NCBI GenBank assembly: GCA_028701815.1
Contig: JAQVPY010000012.1
Span: 1 to 22,434, forward strand
From: Bacteroidales bacterium
GTDB taxonomy: Bacteria; Bacteroidota; Bacteroidia; Bacteroidales; BM520
Direction: 5' to 3'
DNA: 22,434 nt
Shown here piece by piece: positions 6,287-13,848 of the stretch. The translations under genes were made by a program, and so were the position numbers. Under the pieces are notes generated by a model. It searched no databases. It was given only the letters and a program-made list of their open reading frames with translations, and was not told the origin of the DNA. Each line of letters opens with the position of its first letter. Position 1 is the first letter of the stretch.

Positions 6287-7587
6287 AAACTAAATTAGAT
6301 GTTCTCCTCGGACTTCAATGGGGAGATGAGGGAAAAGGGAAAATTGTGGATTATTTGTCGCCACGTTATGATGTCATTGCAAGATTTCAGGGAGGTGCCA
6401 ATGCCGGCCATACGCTGAAGATCGAAGGTAAAACACACGTGCTGCACCTGATACCTTCAGGTATATTTCATGAAGATAAAATTAATATTATCGGTAACGG
6501 AGTGGTTATTGATCCCGTGATCTTTAAAGAAGAATGCGACGGCCTGTCGGCACTGAATGTGGATTTTATGAAAAGGTTGATGATAGCTAAAAAAGCCCAC
6601 CTTATCCTGCCGTCACACAGAATGCTCGACGCCGTTTACGAAAGAAGCAAGTCGGCAGATAAAAAAATCGGTACTACCCTTAAGGGTATTGGTCCCGCTT
6701 ATACCGATAAAACCGCCCGCCTCGGCATTAGAGTAGGCGATGTGCTGTCAAAAGATTTTATGATGAAATACAACCTTCTTAAAATGAACCATCTGAATAT
6801 CGCCCAGATGTATAATTTTAATGTCGACGATTTCGAAATAGATAAAAAATCCTTCGCGGAATACGAAACGGAATGGTTTCTGGCTATCGAATACCTGAAA
6901 AAATTTAATCTCGTGGAATGCGAAAATGTTATCAATAACATGCTCGATAACGGTAAAAAAATACTCGCCGAAGGTGCCCAGGGTACTATGCTCGACGTGG
7001 ACTACGGAACATATCCCTACGTTACTTCCTCCAATACCATGTCCGCCGGCGTTTGTACCGGTCTCGGTATCGCACCGCAAAGAGTCGGCAGAGTGTTCGG
7101 CATATCTAAAGCCTATTGTACCCGCGTCGGCACCGGCCCGTTCCCGACAGAACTGTTCGACGAAACAGGCGAAATACTCCGTAAAAATGGCGGCGAATTC
7201 GGCGCTACTACCGGACGCCCAAGACGCTGCGGCTGGATTGACCTCGTCCAACTTAAATATTCGGTGATGATTAATGGCGTTACTGACCTCATTATTACTA
7301 AACCCGACGTGATGAACGACTTCGATAAAGTGCTCGCCTGCACTTCCTATAAAATCAACGGGAACTCGCTCTCCGACTTCCCTTATGATATTGAAGATGA
7401 TGACCTGAAACCCGTCTATTCCGAATACAGGGGATGGAAAACATATCTGCCTTACGATAAAGGCTTTGATAATCTGCCAGAAGATTTTAAAAACTATATA
7501 TCCGAACTTAAAAATTTCCTCGACGTAAAAATATTCCTGATCTCTACCGGCCCCGGCCGCGAAGAAACCCTCGTCGTCGAAGAATAA
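6283..7587 (+). CDS. purA: Adenylosuccinate synthetase
   Basis: Catalyses IMP + aspartate + GTP to adenylosuccinate, the first committed step from IMP to AMP. At 434 residues it has the normal family length. Family motifs are present: the GTP loop GDEGKGK at 14-20 near the N-terminus, GANAGHT at 38-44, the SAGVCTGLGIAPQ region, ATTGRPRRCGWID and a C-terminal STGPGREET stretch. Asp15 (general base) and His43 (general acid) can be read from these motifs. The start is the ATG of the ATGA overlap with the preceding fur-like gene. It is followed after 18 bases by yedF on the same strand. The first ~40 codons look less C-ended than the rest of the gene. Confidence 0.98.
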   Translation: MKTKLDVLLGLQWGDEGKGKIVDYLSPRYDVIARFQGGANAGHTLKIEGKTHVLHLIPSGIFHEDKINIIGNGVVIDPVIFKEECDGLSALNVDFMKRLMIAKKAHLILPSHRMLDAVYERSKSADKKIGTTLKGIGPAYTDKTARLGIRVGDVLSKDFMMKYNLLKMNHLNIAQMYNFNVDDFEIDKKSFAEYETEWFLAIEYLKKFNLVECENVINNMLDNGKKILAEGAQGTMLDVDYGTYPYVTSSNTMSAGVCTGLGIAPQRVGRVFGISKAYCTRVGTGPFPTELFDETGEILRKNGGEFGATTGRPRRCGWIDLVQLKYSVMINGVTDLIITKPDVMNDFDKVLACTSYKINGNSLSDFPYDIEDDDLKPVYSEYRGWKTYLPYDKGFDNLPEDFKNYISELKNFLDVKIFLISTGPGREETLVVEE

Positions 7588-7605
7588 TATCCGTAATTTA
7601 GTATT

Positions 7606-8229
7606 ATGATCGAACTTAACCTTAAAGGTCTTCCGTGCCCTAAACCTATTATCGAAACTAAAAAACGCCTCGACTCTATGTGCGAAGGCGAACAACTTAA
7701 ACTCTTTATCGATAACGAAACCGCTTACCATAATGTTACCGCCTTCCTTAAAGGTATTAACGCCTTCGTTAATGGCAACAAGATAAAAGATGAATTTATT
7801 ATTATATGCCAAAAAGTGGCATATATAAATGCGGCAAGTCCTGCTGAAACTGACTGCGAAACGCCATCTTGTTTCTGTGCACCAAATGTGGACAGAAAGC
7901 TTGTGGTACAACTCCATTCTAACGTGATGGGTGTCGGCGACGATGACCTCGGAAATACCCTGATACTCGCGTTCCTCGACTCTATACGCTCCCTGCCGAT
8001 AGTTCCGGGTACAATCCTTTTGTATAACAGTGGCGTAAAACTCGCCCTTATAGACTCAAAATCCCTCGAATTTCTGAAAGAGCTCGAATTCCTCGGAGCA
8101 GAAATAATACTGTGCGGCACCTGCGTCAACTATTATAATCTGAAGGAAAAAATCGGCATCGGCCGTATATCCAATATGTTTGAGATAGCCGAGAAACTTA
8201 CATCCGCTACAACGATAGTTAAGCCTTAA
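7606..8229 (+). CDS. yedF: YedF-type selenium-metabolism protein (TusA-like + DsrE-like)
   Basis: A 207-residue two-domain protein. The N-terminal ~70 residues are a TusA/SirA-like domain with the conserved CPxP motif (Cys11 in GLPCPKP). The C-terminal ~100 residues (from about LVVQLHSNVMG) resemble the DsrE/DsrF-like domain and end with a CGTC motif (ILCGTCVNYY) where a redox-active Cys is expected. Between them is a Cys-rich linker (DCETPSCFCAP). This architecture is known as the selenium-metabolism protein YedF, which co-occurs with selD; its exact biochemistry is unsettled in my knowledge, with persulfide/selenide handling the usual suggestion. Its stop is directly followed by the selD ATG with no gap, supporting a selenium role. 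In its first 60 codons, pyrimidine-ended codons strongly prefer T before A and C before G. Confidence 0.88.
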   Translation: MIELNLKGLPCPKPIIETKKRLDSMCEGEQLKLFIDNETAYHNVTAFLKGINAFVNGNKIKDEFIIICQKVAYINAASPAETDCETPSCFCAPNVDRKLVVQLHSNVMGVGDDDLGNTLILAFLDSIRSLPIVPGTILLYNSGVKLALIDSKSLEFLKELEFLGAEIILCGTCVNYYNLKEKIGIGRISNMFEIAEKLTSATTIVKP

Positions 8230-9276
8230 ATGCTATTGCACGAGATGAAGATAGACCTGCTAAACTCTGTGGACTTTGGAGGCTGCTCGGCTAAATTGTC
8301 GCCGAAACTGCTCGAAGAACTCCTGTCGGACTTCCCGACACTGAAGAATGAGAACCTCCTTGTTGATGTCTCTACTCACGATGACGCGGCTGCATATAAA
8401 ATTAATGATGAAACGGTGCTGATCTTTACTACCGATTTCTTCCCCCCGCTTTGCTCCGACCCTTATACCTTCGGACAAATTGCCGCTACTAACGCCCTTA
8501 GCGATGTTTATGCCATGGGCGGAAAACCACTTATGGCTCTCAACCTTACAATGTTCCCCACCGCAAAAATGCCCGTGGAAGTACTTAAGAATATTGTTAA
8601 GGGCGGATATGATAAGGTGACTGAAGCCGGCGCTATGATCGTGGGCGGTCATACTATTGAGGACTACCCCCCGAAATACGGTCTCGCCGTGGTTGGAACC
8701 GTCCACCCCGATAATCTCGTGACTAACGCTAATGCTGTCCCCAATGACGTGCTGATACTAACAAAACCTCTCGGCGTAGGTGTCGTTATGGCAGCAAAAA
8801 AAGTAGATATGGCGGACGATAAAATATATGATTTGGCGCTTAACCAAATGTCGACACTGAACGCTTTCGCCGCTTCCATGATGAGAAAATATCATGTTAA
8901 ATGCGCTACCGATGTTACCGGCTTCGGACTTTTAGGCCACGCATACGAACTTGCTAAAGCCTCCGACGTCACACTACATATCAATACTAAATCTCTGCCC
9001 GTCCTCCCTAATGTTATTCAACTCCTCGAATCAGGCTGTATCCCCGGTGCTGCTTTCAGAAATAAAAATTATGTAGAGTCTGTCTCTTCAACGGCGACAT
9101 TCTCGGAACTTATGCTCTGTTGTGACGCCCAGACTTCCGGCGGATTGCTTATGTGCGTCCCATCCGAAAAAGCGCAGCAACTCCTCGCGGAATTACAAGC
9201 ATGCCCGGATACACGAAATTCCTCAATAATCGGTAAGGTGTCCGAAAAAAATAATGTCTTTGTTTCATTAAGTTGA
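8230..9276 (+). CDS. selD: Selenide, water dikinase (selenophosphate synthetase)
   Basis: Makes selenophosphate, AMP and phosphate from selenide and ATP; selenophosphate is the selenium donor for selenocysteine, tRNA selenouridine and selenium cofactors. The 348-residue length matches E. coli SelD (347). The N-terminal catalytic motif GGCSAKLSP places a Cys at residue 19 and Lys at 22, equivalent to Cys17 and Lys20 of E. coli (GCGCKISP). The second, dispensable Cys is Ala here. There is no selenocysteine codon at the active site. ATP/Mg-binding features DDAA (51-54), TTDFFPP (67-73), NALSDVYAMGG (88-98) and VGGHTIED are present. Start follows the yedF stop directly; Met6 is an alternative start. 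No selA, selB, selC or ybbB gene lies in the window, so the final use of the selenium is unknown here. Confidence 0.96.
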   Translation: MLLHEMKIDLLNSVDFGGCSAKLSPKLLEELLSDFPTLKNENLLVDVSTHDDAAAYKINDETVLIFTTDFFPPLCSDPYTFGQIAATNALSDVYAMGGKPLMALNLTMFPTAKMPVEVLKNIVKGGYDKVTEAGAMIVGGHTIEDYPPKYGLAVVGTVHPDNLVTNANAVPNDVLILTKPLGVGVVMAAKKVDMADDKIYDLALNQMSTLNAFAASMMRKYHVKCATDVTGFGLLGHAYELAKASDVTLHINTKSLPVLPNVIQLLESGCIPGAAFRNKNYVESVSSTATFSELMLCCDAQTSGGLLMCVPSEKAQQLLAELQACPDTRNSSIIGKVSEKNNVFVSLS

Positions 9277-9283
9277 TTACTCT

Positions 9284-11206
9284 ATGCTGGCAATTTCCGG
9301 ACTATCACATCATTATACGGGAGAGGAACTCTTCGAAAATATCTCCGTACATTTTCACGACGGCGAACGTGTAGGCGTTATCGGTAAAAACGGCTGCGGT
9401 AAAACTACGCTGCTGAATATTATTGCCGGAAAACTTACACCGGAAAAAGGCGAAATATCCTATCCTTCAGGTCATAAAATAGGCTTTCTCGAACAAACTA
9501 TGCGTACTGTTGCCGACGATTCTATCCTGAATGAGACCCGTCTCGCTGTCCCCGAAATTATTAAACTGAAAGAAGAGTTTGAGGAGATTAATAACGAACT
9601 GTCGCAAATGATCAATTATGACTCGGAAGTATATAATGCCAAACTCTCACGATTGGACTATGTGACCCATAGGATGGAAGTGCTTGACGCTTCCCGTTAT
9701 GAAGAACTCGTGGAAAGGACCCTGCTCGGACTCGGCTTCGAAAGAAAAGACTTCGATAGAAATGTCAATGAGTTTAGCGGCGGATGGAAGATGAGAGTGG
9801 AACTTGCAAAGATACTTATTTCCAAACCCGAAATACTCCTCCTCGACGAACCTACCAATCACCTCGATATCGAAAGTATCCGCTGGCTCGAAACGTACCT
9901 GATAGCCTATAGGGGGATTGTGGTTCTTGTATCTCATGATAAGACTTTCCTCGACTCGATATGTACCCGCACTATCGAAATTACTTCCCAAAAGGTTTAT
10001 GATTTCAGTGGTTCTTATTCTAAATTTATCTCCTGGCGCGACGAGATGATAGAAAGTCAGACCAATGCCCAAAATAACCAGGCTAAGGAAGTAGAACAGA
10101 TAAAACGCTTTATTGAAAGATTTAGATATAAGTCGACTAAAGCCAAACAGGTGCAGTCGAGAATAAAACGACTCGAAAAAATTCGCGAGATAGAAGTGGA
10201 ATATAAGGATACATCTTCCATCTCGTTTGCTTTTCCTAAAGCACCGCCCAGCGGTAAAGTCGTCGCCGAAGCTAAAGGACTTACGAAATCTTATGACGAA
10301 CTTAACGTGTTCAGAAACCTCGATTTCGAAATTATCAGCGGAGAATCAGTGGCGTTTATAGGAAAAAACGGAGAGGGGAAATCTACCCTTGCTAAAATTA
10401 TCGCAGGCGATATAAGCTATGACGGATATTTAAAGATAGGTTATAATGTCAACATAGGCTATTTTGCACAAAATCAAGCGGATATGCTCGATGGCACAAA
10501 GACGGTCTTTGAAACGATGGATGCTTTAGCTGTGGGTGATATGAGGACAAAAACTCGTGCTATCCTCGGCGGATTCCTCTTTCAGGGCGAAGATATAGAT
10601 AAAAAAGTTGGAGTGCTCTCCGGCGGTGAACGTACTCGCCTCGCTATTGCATGTATGCTCCTGAAACCGTTCAACCTGCTGATTATGGACGAGCCAACAA
10701 ATCATCTCGATATGATCTCGAAAGATATTCTAAAACACGCCCTCCTTCATTATGGTGGAACTATGATCATCGTGTCTCATGATAGAGATTTTCTCGAAGG
10801 TCTTACTGATAAAGTATTCGATTTTCATAATCATACGATAAAACAATATTCAGGTGGTATCGAAGAATACCTCGAACGAAATAAAATGTCTTCTATCGAT
10901 GAGGTCTCTCTTAGAAAAAACAGCTCTTCTTCGGTGATTGCCGACAGCGAAATACCTTTGGCATCCGATAATAAAACGGCTTATGAAGAACAAAAAGAAG
11001 CCGACCGCCGCCGCCGTAAGAAAAATCGTATGATTTCTCAATATGAACAGCAGATAGAAAATCTGGAACAACAACTCTCCGAAATAGAAATAGCTATGAA
11101 CAACCCCTCAGTTACAGAAGATGTCTTTATTAAATACGGTGCTCTGAAAAACGAACTCGACAACGTTATGGAACAGTGGCTGGAATGTCAAAATGAAAAA
11201 GAATAA
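9284..11206 (+). CDS. ABC-F family ATPase (Uup/YdiF/EttA-like, ribosome-associated)
   Basis: A 640-residue soluble protein with two ABC ATPase domains and no transmembrane segments, the hallmark of ABC-F translation factors. Domain 1: Walker A GKNGCGKT (34-41), signature FSGGWKMR, Walker B LLLDEPTNHLD. Domain 2: Walker A GKNGEGKS (about 360-367), signature LSGGERTR, Walker B LLIMDEPTNHLD. A charged P-site-tRNA-interaction linker lies between them (rich in K/R/E, about 260-320), and the C-terminal ~80 residues form a coiled coil (EADRRRRKKNRMISQ onward). Family members act on ribosomes, resolving stalled states or ribosome assembly problems; nothing here marks an antibiotic-resistance subtype. 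The start is 7 bases after selD. The stop overlaps the next gene's ATG by one base (TAATG), suggesting translational coupling. Confidence 0.95.
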   Translation: MLAISGLSHHYTGEELFENISVHFHDGERVGVIGKNGCGKTTLLNIIAGKLTPEKGEISYPSGHKIGFLEQTMRTVADDSILNETRLAVPEIIKLKEEFEEINNELSQMINYDSEVYNAKLSRLDYVTHRMEVLDASRYEELVERTLLGLGFERKDFDRNVNEFSGGWKMRVELAKILISKPEILLLDEPTNHLDIESIRWLETYLIAYRGIVVLVSHDKTFLDSICTRTIEITSQKVYDFSGSYSKFISWRDEMIESQTNAQNNQAKEVEQIKRFIERFRYKSTKAKQVQSRIKRLEKIREIEVEYKDTSSISFAFPKAPPSGKVVAEAKGLTKSYDELNVFRNLDFEIISGESVAFIGKNGEGKSTLAKIIAGDISYDGYLKIGYNVNIGYFAQNQADMLDGTKTVFETMDALAVGDMRTKTRAILGGFLFQGEDIDKKVGVLSGGERTRLAIACMLLKPFNLLIMDEPTNHLDMISKDILKHALLHYGGTMIIVSHDRDFLEGLTDKVFDFHNHTIKQYSGGIEEYLERNKMSSIDEVSLRKNSSSSVIADSEIPLASDNKTAYEEQKEADRRRRKKNRMISQYEQQIENLEQQLSEIEIAMNNPSVTEDVFIKYGALKNELDNVMEQWLECQNEKE

Positions 11207-12837
11207 TGGCTGCAATTAAAAAACATCGAATTATCTGTCTTCTATTGTTTTGCATGATACATTCCCTCGCCTGTGCCGACGGCTATTGGAGTGATGAAGG
11301 TAACTTCTCTGTGGAGTGGTACGATCAGACTGCCTCTTCGTTTTCTATCTCTATGCCCGAAGAACTCGCCGGACTTGCCGTAATTGTCAATAAAAACGCT
11401 GTCGACTTCTCCGAAACGATTATTTATCTTACTGCCGACATCGATTTGTCGGCACACGAGTGGGTGCCCATAGCTTTCAATTACGATAAAACGGCTTTCA
11501 AGGGGACTTTCGACGGCGCCGGATATTCTATTTCAGGATTATATGTAAATAAACAGAATAACGTCAACTGCGTGGGACTCTTCGGAAATATCAGGGAAGC
11601 GAAGATAAAAAATCTTACTATAGTTGATGCCGCAATATCTTTCCCTGTCAATAATGTCGCCGGAATCGCCGGAAATGCGTTCTTTTCTTATGTGGAAAAC
11701 TGCTCCGTTTCCGGTAGCCTGTCAGGTAGCTGGTTCGTCTCAGGAATAGTCGGCTACGCTTACAATACCTCAGTTGTCAACTGCATCAACTATGCCGCAT
11801 GCTCAGGTGAAGGATGTGTGGGCGGAATCGGCGGCTCTATGTATGATTCCCCTATTAATGACTGTATTAACGAAGGCTCAATATATAGCAGACATTCTGC
11901 AGGAGGACTCGCCGGCTTTTGCGGCGGTACCTCCGTTATGATTTCTGATAGCTATAACAGCGGTCCCGTCGGCGGTATCAGCTGCATCGGCGGAGTTATG
12001 GGCACTGCATATAAAGCAGCTAAATTCACAAATATATCCAATAGAGGAACTGTTATTGGTGAAGATCAGAATGTCGGCGGTATCGTTGGTATAACAGGCG
12101 AAAAAACGGATTTTATTAATGTGTCGAATGCAGGCACCGTAGCAGGAAATGAGAATATAGGCGGCATAGCCGGATTTATGGCCGCGACTTCTGCTGTCAA
12201 TAATAGCTATAATAATGCTCCTGTTGCCGGCGTGAATAATGTCGGCGGAATAGCAGGATATTGCGAACTTATGAGCGATTCTACAAGTATCCGTAATTCG
12301 TATAATGCCGCTACTGTTACTGCCGATGCCAACGTGGGCGGAATCCTCGGCTTTACCGACGGCGAAGATTTTGTGGTCTCATGTGTCTATCGCGATGATG
12401 CGGTAGCTGCCCCTAATGCTTATGGCAACCTCGCTTCTGAAGAATGGATGCAGTCGAATTTATTTTTAGACCAACTGAATATAAACGTTTTAGAGTATAA
12501 TAATATAAATCCCTCATGTATATTGTGGAAGCAGTGGATGACTGATGTGTTGTTGAATGACGGATATCCTGTCTTTGGTAGTAATGCGGGCATTGCCGAC
12601 ATTGAGGCTGTGCGTTTCAGGGTATATCCTAATCCTGCTGTTACTGTGGTGACGATAGAGGTTGGAGGGATGGAGCAGAGTTTGCCCGTAAGAATTTATG
12701 ACATGTTGGGGCAGCTCGTGGCTACATATATTATGGATGGCAGCAGTATAGAGATAGATGTTGAAGGCTGGAAGCCGGGAGCATATATTTTCTTTATAAG
12801 GAAAAGTCCTTACGGCAAGAAGATCATAGTAAGGTAG
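11206..12837 (+). CDS. Secreted GLUG-repeat protein with T9SS type A sorting domain
   Basis: A 543-residue predicted surface or secreted protein. The N-terminus has Lys/Arg then a hydrophobic stretch and a plausible signal-peptidase I site (ACA|DG, after residue 24). Residues ~75-115 carry the lead-in seen in GLUG proteins (DIDLSAHEWVPI, then FKGTFDGAGYSISGL). About ten repeats follow with a period near 28 residues, marked by G-[LIV]-x-G at 124, 153, 180, 207, 234, 263, 292, 320, 348 and 379. The last ~73 residues are a type IX sorting domain (VYPNP at 473-477, VRIYDMLGQLV, GAYIFFI, basic end KKIIVR). GLUG repeats occur in adhesin-like and protease-associated surface proteins; specific function is unknown. 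Codon use changes near base 12430. The gene overlaps the ABC-F stop by one base and converges with the prenyl synthase, with 3 bases between stop codons and no terminator seen. Confidence 0.88.
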   Translation: MAAIKKHRIICLLLFCMIHSLACADGYWSDEGNFSVEWYDQTASSFSISMPEELAGLAVIVNKNAVDFSETIIYLTADIDLSAHEWVPIAFNYDKTAFKGTFDGAGYSISGLYVNKQNNVNCVGLFGNIREAKIKNLTIVDAAISFPVNNVAGIAGNAFFSYVENCSVSGSLSGSWFVSGIVGYAYNTSVVNCINYAACSGEGCVGGIGGSMYDSPINDCINEGSIYSRHSAGGLAGFCGGTSVMISDSYNSGPVGGISCIGGVMGTAYKAAKFTNISNRGTVIGEDQNVGGIVGITGEKTDFINVSNAGTVAGNENIGGIAGFMAATSAVNNSYNNAPVAGVNNVGGIAGYCELMSDSTSIRNSYNAATVTADANVGGILGFTDGEDFVVSCVYRDDAVAAPNAYGNLASEEWMQSNLFLDQLNINVLEYNNINPSCILWKQWMTDVLLNDGYPVFGSNAGIADIEAVRFRVYPNPAVTVVTIEVGGMEQSLPVRIYDMLGQLVATYIMDGSSIEIDVEGWKPGAYIFFIRKSPYGKKIIVR

Positions 12838-12840
12838 AAA

Positions 12841-13848
12841 TTATACGGTTCTAATAAACAGCTTATTGCAAAATTCACGTAATATAGTCATTGCTTCTTG
12901 TGACAAATCGGCTTCTTTCAGATAGTTTTCAGCAACGGAGTGGTAGTTGTCGATAGCATTAAGAGTTTCCTCTTTTATATTAATGCTGTTGAATATATCG
13001 ATAGTCTTTGTGAATTTATCGGGTATGTTACTATTATATATTTCGAGCAGTTGTTGTTTTGTTGTTACGTCGGCTATTTCCATAGTTTTAGTATATAGGA
13101 AAGTTTTTTTGCCGCAGGCAATATCGCCGCCGATATTTTTGCCGAAGACTTTAGGGTCGCCATATACGTCGAGGTAGTCGTCCATAAGTTGAAATGCGAG
13201 TCCGATAGCTTCGCCGTACTTATAAAGTGCGAGTTGAGCCGGTTGAGGCACGTAGGCAATCATAGCGCCTATTTTCAGTGCAGAGGCGAGCATGACGGCA
13301 GTTTTAAGGCGTATCATCTCGATATATTGATTTGTCGGGATAGACTCATATTTTTCGTAGTCCATGTCGAGTTGTTGTCCTTCGCAGACTTCCACCGAGG
13401 TGATGGAAAACTGGTTGAGCAGAGGCTGAACGTGGTCGGCGTGGGTATGGGCGATAAATCTCACAGCGAGGGCGAACATGGTGTCGCCGGCGAGGATAGC
13501 CGTATTAGTGTTCCATCTCTGATAAACTGTAGGCATGCCTCTACGCATGGGTGCTTCGTCCATGATGTCGTCGTGCAGAAGCGTGAAATTATGGAAAATC
13601 TCAAGTCCTATTGCCGGATAAATAGCATCTTCGATATCGCCACCGTTGATTTCGCATGAGAGCAGCATTAAAAGGGGACGGAGCCGTTTCCCGCCCTGAC
13701 TCAGGGCATATTTTATAGGCTCTGCGAGATTATCTGTTTTCAGAGCAATTGACATCTCTGAGTGTTTATTGAAGATTTCAACAAACCTATCGTTGAGAAG
13801 TTCTGATAATTCCTCGTAATTTCTCATACGGTGTCTATTTACCAGCAT
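12841..13848 (-). CDS. Short-chain trans-isoprenyl diphosphate synthase (FPP/GGPP synthase family)
   Basis: Condenses IPP with allylic diphosphates, releasing pyrophosphate. Family motifs are complete: GGKRLRP (52-58), first Asp-rich motif DDIMD (93-97), conserved Lys in IRLKTAVML (182), and second Asp-rich motif DDYLD (223-227). The first motif has no two-residue insertion, and the residue five positions before it is Phe88; a bulky aromatic there limits chain length, so a C15-C20 product is most likely (inference). The 335-residue frame opens with an ATG at 13848 that overlaps the end of the phosphofructokinase gene by ten bases. Met8 (13827), just after that stop, is an equally plausible start and begins MRNYEELSEL. 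It is the second gene of a two-gene operon. Confidence 0.93.
   Translation of the reverse strand: MLVNRHRMRNYEELSELLNDRFVEIFNKHSEMSIALKTDNLAEPIKYALSQGGKRLRPLLMLLSCEINGGDIEDAIYPAIGLEIFHNFTLLHDDIMDEAPMRRGMPTVYQRWNTNTAILAGDTMFALAVRFIAHTHADHVQPLLNQFSITSVEVCEGQQLDMDYEKYESIPTNQYIEMIRLKTAVMLASALKIGAMIAYVPQPAQLALYKYGEAIGLAFQLMDDYLDVYGDPKVFGKNIGGDIACGKKTFLYTKTMEIADVTTKQQLLEIYNSNIPDKFTKTIDIFNSINIKEETLNAIDNYHSVAENYLKEADLSQEAMTILREFCNKLFIRTV

Noticed and set aside
6748..7917. A 389-codon open frame on the minus strand, antisense to purA and yedF
   Set aside because: The plus-strand frames are unmistakable PurA and YedF. The antisense frame has no recognisable domain and is explained by codon choice on the coding strand (GAA, TTC and CTC rarely give antisense stops).
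8230..9276. A selenocysteine at the SelD active site or a TGA-interrupted selenoprotein in the window
   Set aside because: The active-site codon is a normal Cys, and every gene reads through without an internal TGA.
11206..11290. A lipoprotein signal at LAC in the GLUG protein
   Set aside because: The residue three before the Cys is Ser instead of the usual Leu/Val/Ile; a signal-peptidase I site after ACA fits better and agrees with a T9SS cargo.
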